Shown: positions 8,791 through 17,778, numbered from the stretch's first letter. The stretch: DNA of 64,000 nucleotides from Streptomyces sp. P9-A2 (GCF_036634175.1 NZ_JAZIFX010000001.1:8184001-8248000); one strand, 5' to 3'. Program-made: numbers and translations. The notes: generated from the letters alone by a model not told the origin.

Positions 8791-9240
8791 GTCTGGGAGA
8801 GCGAGCTGGTCTGCGACGGCGATGCAGACGAGGAGACCGTCATGGGCGCGGAGCACCGCCAGAAACCCACGGGCACCGGAGGCCGGCCCTGGCGACGGGG
8901 CCCCGGCCGGATCTCCCGGTGCGTCCTAACGGGGCGTGGAACCGGTCGGCGAGCGCGGCCGGGTCCTGCCGGATGCACGCCGGGTCGAACCGGCCGCGCC
9001 ACTGACGCGGTGCACTCAACCCAGGCCCCGATAGGGGCATATCGGGCATCAGTAATTTTTCTGAGCAAAGCGTTGATTTACCCCTCCGTTGGTGTCTAGC
9101 CTGAGATTCCAGGCGGTTTCGAACTGATATTCGAACTGAGGCTTCGGCCGTGTGGGTGCACCTCTTGCGGGTGAGGACCGTGTCCTGTCCCTCCCCAGGC
9201 CCACCCCGAACCGCCGTCGGATGTACCAGAGGAGAACGGC
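8791..9240. other. Gap between recF remnant and phage-type ATPase
   Basis: About 450 bases with no recognisable gene. The composition drops locally around 9040-9140 (AATTTTTCTGAGC, GATTTACCCC), which is a plausible promoter zone for the operon starting at 9241. Confidence 0.4.
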
Positions 9241-10161
9241 GTGAACAGCTTCACCTTCACCCCCGCCACCAAGGAGCGGGCCAAGGCCCGCATCGCACTC
9301 ACCGGGCCCACCGGTTCGGGCAAGACCTACACCGCGCTCGTCCTCGGCACCGGGATCGGCGACCGGATCGCCCTGATCGACACCGAGCACGGCAGCGCTT
9401 CCAAATACGCCGACGAGTTCGCCTTCGACACCCTCCCGCTCACGACGTTCGAGCCCCCCGCGCTCGTCGAGGCGCTCGCGGTAGCCGCCCACGAGGGCTA
9501 CGACGTCGTGATCGTCGACTCGCTCTCGCACTTCTGGTCCGGCGCGGGCGGAATGCTGGAGCAGGTCGACAACGCCGCGAAGCGCGTCGCGGGAGGCAAC
9601 ACCTTCGCCGGCTGGAGGGAGGCCCGCCCTCTGGAGCGGGCGATGGTCGACGCCCTGCTCGCCTACCCCGGCCACCTCATCGCCACCATGCGTACCAAGA
9701 CCGAGTACGTCGTGGAGGCGGACGAGCGCGGGCGCAAGGTGCCGCGCAAGGTCGGGCTCAAGCCCGAGCAGCGGGAGGGCATCGAGTACGAGTTCGACAT
9801 CGTCGGCGACCTCGACCACGAGAACACCCTGGTGATCTCCAAGTCCCGGGCGAAGCCGCTCTCCGGGCGCGTCATCCGCAAGCCGGACGAGACGTTCGCC
9901 GAGGCCGTCCTGGAGTGGCTCAACGCCGGTAAGCCCACCCCGAGCGCGTCCGACTACCTCACGACCGCCACCGCCCCGCACGCCACCTACGAGGAGCTCC
10001 GCGGTCTCTACGAGGAGGTGCGCCGGCACAACCTGCTCGCCGCCGCCGTCCTGGATCCCGCCGGGGGTTCGACCACGCTGGGCGAGCTCATCGTGCGCCG
10101 CGGCACCGAGGCGAAGAAAGAGACCGGAAAAGGGACCGAGCAGAAGGGTGAGGCCGCGTGA
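9241..10161 (+). CDS. Phage-type RecA-like ATPase (Sak4-like / AAA_24)
   Basis: GGAGAA lies just before GTG 9241; the protein has 306 residues. Walker A is GPTGSGKT (residues 22-29) and Walker B is VVIVDSLSHFW. The following LLAYPGHLIATMRTKTEYV and IVGDLDHENTLVISKSRAK segments fit the RecA-core ATPases found in phage recombination modules (Sak4-like annealases). Such proteins act on single-stranded DNA during phage recombination or replication. Here an SSB gene lies in the same operon and ruvCAB lies upstream, strengthening the reading. The last ~50 residues are Lys/Glu-rich and probably disordered. Its stop overlaps the next start (GTGA). Confidence 0.75.
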   Translation: MNSFTFTPATKERAKARIALTGPTGSGKTYTALVLGTGIGDRIALIDTEHGSASKYADEFAFDTLPLTTFEPPALVEALAVAAHEGYDVVIVDSLSHFWSGAGGMLEQVDNAAKRVAGGNTFAGWREARPLERAMVDALLAYPGHLIATMRTKTEYVVEADERGRKVPRKVGLKPEQREGIEYEFDIVGDLDHENTLVISKSRAKPLSGRVIRKPDETFAEAVLEWLNAGKPTPSASDYLTTATAPHATYEELRGLYEEVRRHNLLAAAVLDPAGGSTTLGELIVRRGTEAKKETGKGTEQKGEAA

Positions 10162-10670
10162 ACCTCCGGGAGCACGCCACCCGGGTCGTCGTACTCAGGG
10201 TGCTGCGCGACGCGGTGGAGGCCGAGTACCGGGCCGAGCGCCGCGCGGTCCTCGACGGGCTGCGCGCGGCTCGCGCCGAACTCGCCCTCAAGTCGATGCG
10301 GGTGACCATGCCGGACGACACCCCGATCGCCACCCTCACGCTCATCGACCCCCAGCCGGCGGTCGTGGTCGCCGACGAGGACGCCTTCACCGCCTGGGCG
10401 GCCGCGAACCACCCCGGCGAGGTGGAGACCCTGGTCCGGGTGCGCCCCGCCTGGCAGCGGGATCTCCTCGCCCGGCTCGCCTGCTTCGGCCCGGCCGCCG
10501 ACCCGCACACCGGCGAGGTGATCCCGGGACTGACGGTGGCGCCGGCCCCCGAACCGCGTTCGTTCAGCCTGCGGCCCGTGCCCGGCGGAGCGGAACGGGT
10601 CGCCCGGGCCTGGCGCACCGGCGAGATCGACCTGCGCCGGCTGCTCGCCCTCGGCGGGGGCGAGACGTGA
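10158..10670 (+). CDS. Hypothetical phage-module protein
   Basis: GTG 10158 overlaps the ATPase stop; the protein has 170 residues. The first ~60 residues are strongly helical and charged (EAEYRAERRAVLDGLRAARAELALK), probably a coiled coil. A central beta-rich part (VTMPDDTPIATLTLIDPQPAVVV) comes before the conserved-looking VRPAWQRDLLARLACFG and DPHTGEVIPGL. I recognise the type only as a companion of Sak4-like ATPases in actinophage and plasmid modules, with no known function. The overlap on both sides shows translation as one unit with its neighbours. Confidence 0.6.
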   Translation: MNLREHATRVVVLRVLRDAVEAEYRAERRAVLDGLRAARAELALKSMRVTMPDDTPIATLTLIDPQPAVVVADEDAFTAWAAANHPGEVETLVRVRPAWQRDLLARLACFGPAADPHTGEVIPGLTVAPAPEPRSFSLRPVPGGAERVARAWRTGEIDLRRLLALGGGET

Positions 10671-11521
10671 TGACCACCGCCACAGCGCGCTTCGACAGGG
10701 AATCGCCCGCCACCCTGTGGTTCCTGATCTCACAAGCGGGTCACCTCGGCTGCGGCCGCTGGAGTCTCGGGGACGACGGGCGACTGCGCTGCGCCTGCGG
10801 GACCGTCCTGTACCTGTACCAGCAGCCGGCGGACGGGGCGGGAAGCGGGGCGCCGGAGTCACCCGGGACGTGCTCCCGCGGAAGGGAGGAACGGATGACG
10901 CCGGCCGAGACCGCGGGGCTCGCCGCGCTGGTCGCGGCGATGTGCCCGTCGATGCATCTGGAGGAGACCACGACGGACGCCTGGCACCTCCTGCTCGCCG
11001 ACTTGGACGTCGCCGATACGCGGGAGGCCGTGATCCGGCTGGGCCGCGTGCAGTCCCGCATCGACGCCGCCGGCATCCGCGCCGAGGTGCGCGCGATCCG
11101 GGAGGAGCGGCTCGCCCGCGATCCGCTGCCACTCCCGGACACCGACCCGGACGATCCGCACCGCTATCGCGCGGAACTCCTCGCGATCGTGACCGCGATC
11201 GCCTCGGGGCAGCGCGTCAAGCGGACCCCCGCGGTCCCGGCCCAGCCACCTCCCGCCCTCGCCGGCCGCTCGAGGGACGCCCTCCGCGCCCACGCCCTCC
11301 GCGTTCCCTGCCCCTGGTGCCGGGCTGCCGCCGGACGTGCCTGCACCGTCCCCCGGCTCGGCATCCCGCTGAAGAACGCTCCGGCCCACACCTCGAGACT
11401 CATCGCGGCGGGGCCCGCCGAAGGAGAAGAAGAAGGGGAGCCGGGCAGTGAGCCCGAAGACGCCCCGAAGCGGCAGCGTTGTCGTCGGACAACCGACTTC
11501 CCCCGTCCCCACGTGCGTTAG
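10670..11521 (+). CDS. Putative helicase-loader-like protein with C-terminal zinc finger
   Basis: The frame opens at ATG 10670 (TGATG coupling). However, GGGAGGA directly precedes an in-frame ATG at 10895, so the product may start there (208 residues). The 75 residues before it (with a C-x-C pair, LRCACG) may be a small separate gene that lost its stop. From 10895 the protein reads [16 protein letters not shown]...[21 protein letters not shown], the pattern of phage replicative-helicase loaders. It ends in [18 protein letters not shown], a zinc-finger form common on Streptomyces mobile DNA. A role in loading a helicase at the element's origin is inferred. An SSB gene follows. Confidence 0.55.
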   Translation: MTTATARFDRESPATLWFLISQAGHLGCGRWSLGDDGRLRCACGTVLYLYQQPADGAGSGAPESPGTCSRGREERMTPAETAGLAALVAAMCPSMHLEETTTDAWHLLLADLDVADTREAVIRLGRVQSRIDAAGIRAEVRAIREERLARDPLPLPDTDPDDPHRYRAELLAIVTAIASGQRVKRTPAVPAQPPPALAGRSRDALRAHALRVPCPWCRAAAGRACTVPRLGIPLKNAPAHTSRLIAAGPAEGEEEGEPGSEPEDAPKRQRCRRTTDFPRPHVR

Positions 11522-11532
11522 GAGTACCTCTC

Positions 11533-12021
11533 ATGGTCGGCGAGACCGTCGTCACCGTCGTCGGCAACCTGACCGACGACCCCGAGATCCGCAACACCCC
11601 GTCCGGCGAGGCGGTCACCCACTTCACCGTCGCCTCCACGCCCCGCACCTTCGACCGGCAGAGCAACGAGTGGAGGGACGCCGACACACTGTTCCTGCGC
11701 TGCTCGGTCTGGCGGAAGACGGCGGAACACGTCGCCCAGTCCCTGACGCGCGGCACCCGTGTCATCGTCCAAGGGCGGCTGCACCAGCGGACGTACGAGA
11801 CCAGGGAAGGCGAGAAGCGGACCGTCATCGAGCTGGAGGCCTTGGAGATAGGCCCCTCCCTGCGCTACGCCGACGCGACGGTCAGCAAGGTCTCGCGCGT
11901 GGGCGTGCCCGGCGACTCCCTCTTCGACACCGCCCCGTCCGCGTCGAACGACACGCCGGGGGCCCCCGACGGGGACAAAAGCGCCCCCCACGACCACAAC
12001 AGTTCCACGTTCCCCTTCTGA
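11533..12021 (+). CDS. ssb: Single-stranded DNA-binding protein
   Basis: AGGAG is 8 bases before ATG 11533; the protein has 162 residues. The OB-fold is clear ([64 protein letters not shown]). The C-terminal tail is disordered as usual, but the final residues are HNSSTFPF instead of the acidic DDDIPF/DEPPF tip that recruits partner proteins in chromosomal SSBs. This suggests a specialised phage or plasmid SSB. It closes the operon that begins with the RecA-like ATPase. Confidence 0.9.
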   Translation: MVGETVVTVVGNLTDDPEIRNTPSGEAVTHFTVASTPRTFDRQSNEWRDADTLFLRCSVWRKTAEHVAQSLTRGTRVIVQGRLHQRTYETREGEKRTVIELEALEIGPSLRYADATVSKVSRVGVPGDSLFDTAPSASNDTPGAPDGDKSAPHDHNSSTFPF

Positions 12022-12587
12022 CCTGGTCGAAGATTGCTGGGTGATCGCCATGAATGTCCTTCCGCTGAGCGGCCAGGCACAGCTCGAGAGCTGGACCCCG
12101 GCAGCGGCCATCGGCCTGACCTGCCCCGACTGCCACCCCGAATGCCGGGACACCGCCCCTGGGGTCCGGTCGGACAACGGCAACGAGACGGCCCGTCGCG
12201 GGGTCCACGACGACAGCGCGGACGAGCCGTTCACCGGCCTGGACTCCTCAAGCGCATCGGCAACGGCGTGACAGCGCTGCGGCAATTCGCGCGGCGACCG
12301 CGGCCGACGGCCGGTGTACCGGCCTTTTGAACCGACAGCGTGCCGCCGTCCACAACCCCCACGGGACGACGAGGTGAGCACATGAAGTTCGTGCATACAT
12401 CGGAACATGGTGGCCACCGCCACGGACCGCACGGGGCGGACGTCATTGCCATCGCCCGCCCCACACCCACGCCGCCCCTCGGCCGGCCACCGCCAAGAGC
12501 CGGCGTCCGCACACCCGAAGATCACGGACAGAGGCCCGGCGCCGATCTCCGACCACAAGAAAAATGATCGGCCGGTAGCTCCGTGCG
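12022..12587. other. Gap after ssb
   Basis: About 560 bases. A 76-codon frame at 12041-12271 (two CxxC-like cysteines, PDCHPEC) lacks a ribosome-binding site and family resemblance, so it is not annotated as a gene. Nothing else is seen. Confidence 0.35.
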
Positions 12588-12761
12588 TCAGCCGACGTCG
12601 GTTGCAGGCGTAAAGCCTGGCCTGCACAGGTCTTCAAGGTCGGAGCCCCCGTCACCCCACACCAGAGTGCGGGACTCCCAGTCCAGCTCTACATGGTCCA
12701 GCCCTTGGTGACGGAGCATCCAGTCGTAGTTCTTCAGTGCGATCTCGGCCTCTTCGGTCAT
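12588..12761 (-). CDS. Small hypothetical acidic protein (57 aa)
   Basis: This minus-strand frame from ATG 12761 to TGA 12588 encodes MTEEAEIALKNYDWMLRHQG... followed by LDHVELDWESRTLVWGDGGSDLEDL. It is a compact, acidic protein with sensible codon use and Trp-containing amphipathic segments, unlike random GC-rich frames. I do not recognise a family. No neighbour points to a function; the stretch upstream is derived from an IS256-type remnant. It could be a residual small gene or an antitoxin-like protein, but nothing demonstrates that. Confidence 0.4.
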   Translation of the reverse strand: MTEEAEIALKNYDWMLRHQGLDHVELDWESRTLVWGDGGSDLEDLCRPGFTPATDVG

Positions 12762-12939
12762 GGTGCGAGGCTACGTAGTGACCAGGACCGGAAGCCGTAT
12801 CCCTGACCCAGGACACACCGAGATCCGATGACGTCGAGCGCCTGCGTGAACGTTCGATCGTGAGCTTCCCGTTCGGGCGATCCGGAACGATCAAGACCTC
12901 GATCTCCGGGTCATGCCCTCTTCTCGTGGTGCAGCCGAT

Positions 12940-13430
12940 CAGTCATCCGTCGCGTCGGTGGTAATGGGGGCGAGAGAGAGTGATGTCGGGGCGCTTGTCG
13001 AGTTCGCCGCAGATCCGGGAGACCTCGCTCCTGGAGATCCAGGTGTCCGCGCCGAGGGCCTCGACCGGGTTGTCAACCGCTCAGGTGGATACGCCGTGCA
13101 CGTAGGCGTCCACGATGACGGCATACAGAGCCTGGTCGATGCGGCACCGCCGCTCCAGCAGGCCGGGGGAGGAGCTGCCGGTACGCAGTGTGAGGACAGC
13201 CAGGTCGAGGTCACAGGCCTGGATGGTCGGCGTCCTGCCGTGGTGCCCGTTGGGGTGGGCGACGCGGACCTCGGTGTGCTTGTTCCCCTCCGCGCCGATC
13301 CGGGCCGCGACCCCGGACTCGATCGGCTTCTGCGGCATCCGTTCGGCCACACTCCTCACGAGTTCGAGTCCGTCCGCCGAACGGAGCGACTTCAGCAGGC
13401 GGAGCAAGCCGGACCGGGGCAGGGCCACCG
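12940..13430 (-). pseudogene. IS256-family (mutator-type) transposase remnant
   Basis: Read on the minus strand from about 13430, the translation gives LLKSLRSADGLELVRSVAE, then LAVLTLRTGSSSPGLLERRCRIDQALYAVIVDAYVHGVST. This is the characteristic N-terminal half of IS256 transposases (normally ...RTGSFFP..LLERRRR.DQALYAVV.EAYVHGVSTR). The frame is then lost near 13080, and in a second frame it continues as ALGADTWISRSEVSRICGELDKRPD. The DDE catalytic half is missing altogether. It is a decayed fragment of roughly 160 codons. Confidence 0.75.
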
Positions 13431-13591
13431 TGCCCCTCCTGCGTTGAACTACCCGCTCACCACGGAGAGTCGCATGGCGGCCTCCTCATACCCACAGAGC
13501 AGAAGCCTCTCGCGGGTGTGCGTTCCGGGGAGCAAATCCGCGCACACCTCGACCTTGACCGGCTGCACCCCCACAGCGGGATGCCATCGGT

Positions 13592-13633
13592 GCAGAGGCA
13601 GAGGCAGAGGCAGAGGCAGAGGCAGAGGTAGAG
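13592..13633. repeat. Hexanucleotide tandem repeat (GCAGAG)x7
   Basis: Six perfect GCAGAG units and a final GTAGAG. On the minus strand it gives Leu-Pro or Ser-Ala dipeptide runs in overlapping frames. The surrounding stretch 13431-14000 has no convincing gene, although a minus-strand frame ending at 13449 has a protein-like tail (VQPVKVEVCADLLPG). Confidence 0.85.
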
Positions 13634-14000
13634 CGGACGGTGGGCCCGCCGGTGTCGCAGTGATGGAGGAAGCGGTCGAGGGCCGCGACGGTGAGGATTT
13701 CGTCGTCGGAGGCCCGTCTCCCGGCGCTGTCGCCTCCTGACTGTGGAGGGAGTGCCCGACAGCCGGCGCGGGTGGCCGCCTTTCGGAGGCGAACGCCGTA
13801 CGAGGCGAACTGCTGGACTGTTTTCGACGGCGGCACGGCGCAGTTTTCCTGTCCGTGCTCACCGGCGTGGTGCATCCGCCCAGCGAGCGGATCGCAGGAA
13901 CAGACTCGCGCCTGTTCGTGAACCGGTGCGAGGTGTGAGCACCGACGCGAACGCCCTCGGCTTCTCCCCGGAGGCCGTCGACGGCCCCTCGTCCGCGGGT

Positions 14001-14387
14001 TCACCCGCGGACCAGGCGCCTCAGGGCCCACCGGGCGGGGACGGCGTATGCCGCGAGGGCGACGGCCGGTCCCTCGGCCCGCAGTGTCGTGGCCGAGCCG
14101 GCCGCCCGGGGGAACACCTCATGACGCAGTCGCATGTGTACCGGTCCGAGCCGGACCCGCCAGGTCCACTGCCGTCGTTCCTCGTCGACGCACTCCACGA
14201 CGAACCTCGCGGTGGCACCGAACAGCGAGACCACCTCGCCCCGCATGCCTGGTGCGATCCGCTCACCGGCCACGCGCACCGCCCTGATCTGCGGCGACCA
14301 CGCCGGCCAGCAGGCGGGTGAGACGTAACGCGACCAGACGTCCTCGGCGGGGGCCGGTCCCGCGGCCCGCAAGGTCATGACGGCCAT
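14001..14387 (-). CDS. SRPBCC-family protein
   Basis: The 128-residue protein runs on the minus strand from ATG 14387. It has the START/polyketide-cyclase-like pattern of small Streptomyces SRPBCC proteins: PAEDVWSRYVSPACWPAWSPQIRAV (first helix and strand), GMRGEVVSLFGATARFVVECVD and a C-terminal long helix. This fold makes a hydrophobic pocket for a small ligand; no ligand or reaction can be named. It is followed 15 bases upstream (in its own direction) by the HU-like gene on the same strand, so the two may share a transcript. Confidence 0.75.
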   Translation of the reverse strand: MAVMTLRAAGPAPAEDVWSRYVSPACWPAWSPQIRAVRVAGERIAPGMRGEVVSLFGATARFVVECVDEERRQWTWRVRLGPVHMRLRHEVFPRAAGSATTLRAEGPAVALAAYAVPARWALRRLVRG

Positions 14388-14402
14388 CGGGTCGGCACCC
14401 GG

Positions 14403-14657
14403 TCAGCCGACCTGGCCGTGGACGAACTCGTTGAGGGCCTTGCCCGGCCGCAGGCCCGCCCCGCCGTCCTCCTGGTGGAAACTGCCGAAACCGGTGAGGG
14501 TGACGGTCTTCCCCGCCCTGAGCGCCTCGGCGATCGCACCCGCCCGGTCGATGGTGCCGAACAGGGCATCGACGACCCGGCCGACCTGTTCCAAGGACAG
14601 ATCACCACCGTCCGCCGCCTTGTGTGTGACCGCCTCGACCAGCCCGGACCTGTCCAT
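14403..14657 (-). CDS. HU-family DNA-binding protein
   Basis: MDRSGLVEAVTHKAADGGDL starts at ATG 14657; the protein has 84 residues. It shows the HU/IHF order of two helices, then TVTLTGFGSFHQEDGGAGL (the beta region containing the GFGSF hallmark) and RPGKALNEF near the end. It is shorter than typical ~93-residue HU: the DNA-clasping beta arm between GFGSF and PGK is present only in reduced form, so DNA binding may be weakened. It probably has a nucleoid-associated role. It is transcribed with the adjacent SRPBCC gene and divergent from the RNA ligase-like gene at 14798. Confidence 0.8.
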   Translation of the reverse strand: MDRSGLVEAVTHKAADGGDLSLEQVGRVVDALFGTIDRAGAIAEALRAGKTVTLTGFGSFHQEDGGAGLRPGKALNEFVHGQVG

Positions 14658-14797
14658 ACGACGCACCCGCTCCTCGACGATGAAATCCCGCGAAGCGGCA
14701 ACCCGTCCGACCGGTCGGCCGCCGCTGTCCGACACCACCATCGTGACACCGTCACAGCGGCCCCGCACGCAGCGGCGCTCGACCGTACGCTGCCCGT

Positions 14798-15340
14798 GTG
14801 CACAGTGTGGAACTGCTGCCCGACCCCGCGACCGAGCGGGCCGTCCGAGACGTATGGCGCCGCCTCGAGGACGCGGGCCTGCCCAGCCTCGCCACCCACC
14901 ACCACCCGACCAACCGCCCCCACCTGACCCTCGCCACGGCCGACCACCTTCCACCCCGGACACACGCCCACCTGGAACACTCCTTCGCGAAGACCCTTCC
15001 CCTCCCGCTGCGGCTCGACGGACCCCTACGGTTCTCCGGCCGGACGAGGGTGCTGGCCTGGGCGGTCCGACCCGACGAAGCGCTGTTGCGCCTGCACGAA
15101 ACGGTGTGGCGGACGCTGCGCGACGCGCCGGGGAGCGGAAGCATGAACCCTCTCCTCGACCCTGTGCACTGGGTCCCGCACATCACCCTCAGCCGCGGTC
15201 GCGGCACCGTTCGGGCCGAGCCGCCCGACGAGCTGTTCCCCAGCACGTCCGACGCACTGCCCGGCATTCTGACAGGGTGCTGGACCTCCGCCCGGCACTA
15301 CGACTCGGGCCCCCGCACCATCGAACGCCTGGGTCCCTGA
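14798..15340 (+). CDS. 2'-5' RNA ligase / 2H phosphoesterase family protein
   Basis: GTG 14798 gives MHSVELLPDPATERAVRDVW; the protein has 180 residues. The two HxT/S motifs that define the 2H phosphoesterase fold are present: RPHLTLA (about residue 48) and VPHITLS (about residue 128), roughly 80 residues apart as expected. Family members open or form 2'-5' or cyclic phosphodiester bonds in RNA, and many bacterial members have unknown physiological substrates. It is transcribed divergently from the HU gene. There is no other context for its job. Confidence 0.8.
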   Translation: MHSVELLPDPATERAVRDVWRRLEDAGLPSLATHHHPTNRPHLTLATADHLPPRTHAHLEHSFAKTLPLPLRLDGPLRFSGRTRVLAWAVRPDEALLRLHETVWRTLRDAPGSGSMNPLLDPVHWVPHITLSRGRGTVRAEPPDELFPSTSDALPGILTGCWTSARHYDSGPRTIERLGP

Positions 15341-15790
15341 TGCCCCCGCGCCCGACGGCCCCGGGCTGCATACGCCGACGGCCCAGGCCGCATCCGCGAA
15401 CACCACCGCGCAGACGCTCACCGGTCGCCCGCCACGAGCCGGCAGACCGCACAGGAGGCCCGAGCCACCGACGGCGGCATGACCGCCGTCCGTCTCCGAC
15501 CCCGGAGCCCGCCGCGAGTCCATGTCGCCGCTTCCGCCCGGGGCCCGCCGCCCGGCCCGAGCCCGACGGCAGCCGGGCCGTCCTTCTGGGCGTGGTCGAA
15601 CGTGGGCCGGGCGCCGCGGTGAAGCCGGACCGGGGCGGAGCCGGGCGTGCGGCGAGGACCGGGCAGGCCCGGACCAGGGTCGGGGCCGCGCGAAACGGGT
15701 TCGAAGCCGCTGTGCCGACCCCCGGGAGTGATCGGCGAGGCGGCGTCCCGGACGTGATCACCCCGGTGCTCCGGCATGCCGTCGGGTCGG
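15341..15790. other. Gap without recognisable gene
   Basis: About 450 very GC-rich bases between the RNA ligase-like gene and the lyase remnant. Long open frames on both strands have no family resemblance. Confidence 0.4.
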
Positions 15791-16246
15791 TCAGAACGCG
15801 TACCTGATCCGCAGCCACGGGGCGTGGGCCGCGATCAGTTCCCGCAGGCGGGTGAGGGCGTCGCGCTTGACCTCGCGGGCGTAGCGGACGTTGCGGGCAT
15901 TGTTCGACGAACTTGGTCGCGAACGACGCCTTCGCGGTGGGCAGTCGGCGGAACGCGGCGATGAGGTCGGCCGTGTTGTCGCACACCAGGGCGTCGACGG
16001 AACAGTCGCCGTTCTCGCCGATGTCGTACATCCAGGCCTGGAAGGCGCACTGGTCGGGCTCCCGCTTGGGCCCCTGCGCCTGTACGTGGCGCCGGACGTG
16101 GGTGACGATCGCCTCGATGTTGGTGAACAGGGTGATCGGGTTGGCGTAGCCCTTCCGGCGGGGCACGTAGCAGTAGGCGCAGGCCATCGCGCAGCCGTTG
16201 GAGGCGCCGGGGGCGATCCAGTCGGCCGATGTCAGGGCGTCAGCTC
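15791..16246 (-). pseudogene. Radical-SAM spore photoproduct lyase-like gene, internally deleted
   Basis: On the minus strand from about 16246 the reading is DWIAPGASNGCAMACAYCYV (radical-SAM CxxxCxxC cluster), then RRKGYANPITLFTNIEAI and CSVDALVCDNTADLIAAF. This follows the N-terminal part of Streptomyces spore photoproduct lyase-like proteins. After FATKFV the frame shifts, and the sequence jumps to NARNVRYAREVKRDALTRL, LRELIAAHAPWLRIRYAF and a stop at 15791, which is the expected C-terminus of that family. About 150 middle codons and the N-terminus are missing. The fragment cannot make an enzyme. Confidence 0.7.
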
Positions 16247-16355
16247 ACCCCATTCCACTGAACAGCCGGGGCTGGCGACAGCCCGGGCGAACGGGTCGGA
16301 GGGGAGATCGTGATTCTCACGGCTCGCCTCGGAGTCAGGAACTACTGTCGCGAGC

Positions 16356-17003
16356 ATGGCCGAACACGATGTCCTCAGTTCCACCCGTGAGGCTTACGAC
16401 GCTGTTGCTCCCACGTATGCGCAGTTGTTCCGCGACACACTGCGTGACAGCCCCCTGGACCGCGCGATCTTGGGTGTCTTCGCCGAGGCGGTAAGCGCGA
16501 GTGGGGACGGTCAGGTAGCGGACCTGGGATGTGGGCCCGGCCATGTCACCGCCCACCTTGACGAGTTGGGGCTGGCGGCGTTTGGTGTCGACGTCTCTCC
16601 CGCGATGATCGAGCTGGCCCGACAGGCCTATCCGGGCCTGCGGTTCGACGTGGGCTCGATGGCCGCGTTGAACATCGCTGACGGCTTGCTGGGCGGCGCG
16701 CTCTCACGTTGGTCCATCATTCACACTCCGCCGCAGGAACTCCCCGCCATCCTGGCGGAGTTGCACCGCGTGCTGGCACCTGGCGGTCACCTTCTGATCG
16801 GCTTTTCGGCAAGCGATGATCCGTCTCATCCGACGCAGGTCTTCGATCACACAGTCGCCCCGGCCTATCGGTGGTGGCCTGATCACCTCGCCGCGATGCT
16901 GCGCAGATCCGGGTTGACCGAGGTGGCCCGGATGGTTCGCGAGCCTCAGCCCACCGACCGACGGCAGTTCCAGGAGATTCAACTGCTCGCCCGTAAAGAC
17001 TGA
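16356..17003 (+). CDS. Class I SAM-dependent methyltransferase
   Basis: MAEHDVLSSTREAYDAVAPT starts at ATG 16356; the protein has 215 residues. Motif I is VADLGCGPGHVTAHL (about residues 55-69), followed by the acidic loop FGVDVSPAMIELAR. The post-motif II segment reads LSRWSIIHTPPQELPAILAEL and the motif III-like segment VLAPGGHLLIGF. This is the complete Rossmann core of methyltransf_11/25 enzymes; the methyl acceptor cannot be told. The gene is isolated between a lyase remnant and an IS200/IS605 element. Confidence 0.85.
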   Translation: MAEHDVLSSTREAYDAVAPTYAQLFRDTLRDSPLDRAILGVFAEAVSASGDGQVADLGCGPGHVTAHLDELGLAAFGVDVSPAMIELARQAYPGLRFDVGSMAALNIADGLLGGALSRWSIIHTPPQELPAILAELHRVLAPGGHLLIGFSASDDPSHPTQVFDHTVAPAYRWWPDHLAAMLRRSGLTEVARMVREPQPTDRRQFQEIQLLARKD

Positions 17004-17297
17004 CAAGCGCGTGCATGGCCGGCGGTGACATGTCGCGACCATGACCGTCGGTCATGGTTCGTGAGGTGGGGAACCGGGCATGTGCAACGATCACCCGAAG
17101 CCGGCGGGACACAGGGATGACGTCCGATGTGATCGCCGAACTCATCGCTGAGATCGGCCTGTTGGCGCTTGAGCGACACCGGGGCTGGGCACATCCCGGA
17201 TCTTGTGTGGGTATCCCCGGCTTCAGCCGGGGAGGGAAACGCATTCTCGGGCCGGAGGCGCGCAGCGCCGGAGTCCGCTGCGTCTCTGCGGTGACGG

Positions 17298-17726
17298 TCA
17301 GGCAGGCCGCTTCTGGCCCTCGATGTACTGACGGACGATGCTGATCGGTGCACCGCCGCACGACCCGGCGAAGCAGGACCGGGACCAGGAGAGGGAGCCC
17401 AGCCCGATGTGGTTGATCCGTCCGGTGTATTCGGCCCGCAGGTACCGGGAGCTGACGCCCTTGAGGCTGTTGATCAGCTTCGACAGGGTGGTCTTCGGCG
17501 GGTAGTGCACCAGCAGGTGGACGTGATCACGTTCGCCGTTGAACTCCCGCAGCTCTGTCTCGAAGCCGGCGCACACCTCCCGCATGATCTCCTCGCACCG
17601 CTTGAGCATGGCGTCACCGAAGACGTCCTTGCGGTATTTGGTGACAAACACCAAGTGTGCGTGCAGGTGGCAGGAGACGTGGCGTCCGGTGCGTACATGA
17701 GGGTCTGTTTCCCGGCGCGGTGACAT
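17298..17726 (-). CDS. tnpA: IS200/IS605 transposase TnpA (Y1 HUH single-strand transposase)
   Basis: The 142-residue protein has the usual length for IS200-type TnpA. The HUH motif is in GERDHVHLLVHYPP, and the catalytic Tyr is in ISIVRQYIEGQ near the C-terminus. The N-terminal LHAHLVFVTKYRKDVF is the family signature. TnpA cuts and joins single-stranded DNA at the subterminal hairpins. It is transcribed divergently from tnpB with only 52 bases between the starts. The gene is complete and in one frame. Confidence 0.93.
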   Translation of the reverse strand: MSPRRETDPHVRTGRHVSCHLHAHLVFVTKYRKDVFGDAMLKRCEEIMREVCAGFETELREFNGERDHVHLLVHYPPKTTLSKLINSLKGVSSRYLRAEYTGRINHIGLGSLSWSRSCFAGSCGGAPISIVRQYIEGQKRPA

Positions 17727-17778
17727 ACGCCAAGGGTAGTGTGATCACGCGAGCCGACCTGGAAAGGGGGCGGGCCGG

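Noticed and set aside
12041..12271. 76-codon frame after ssb with cysteine pairs
   Set aside because: No ribosome-binding site and no family resemblance; kept only as a note in the gap entry.
17054..17344. 96-codon plus-strand frame beside tnpA
   Set aside because: It overlaps the IS605 end hairpin and the tnpA 3' end, has no family resemblance and weak initiation.
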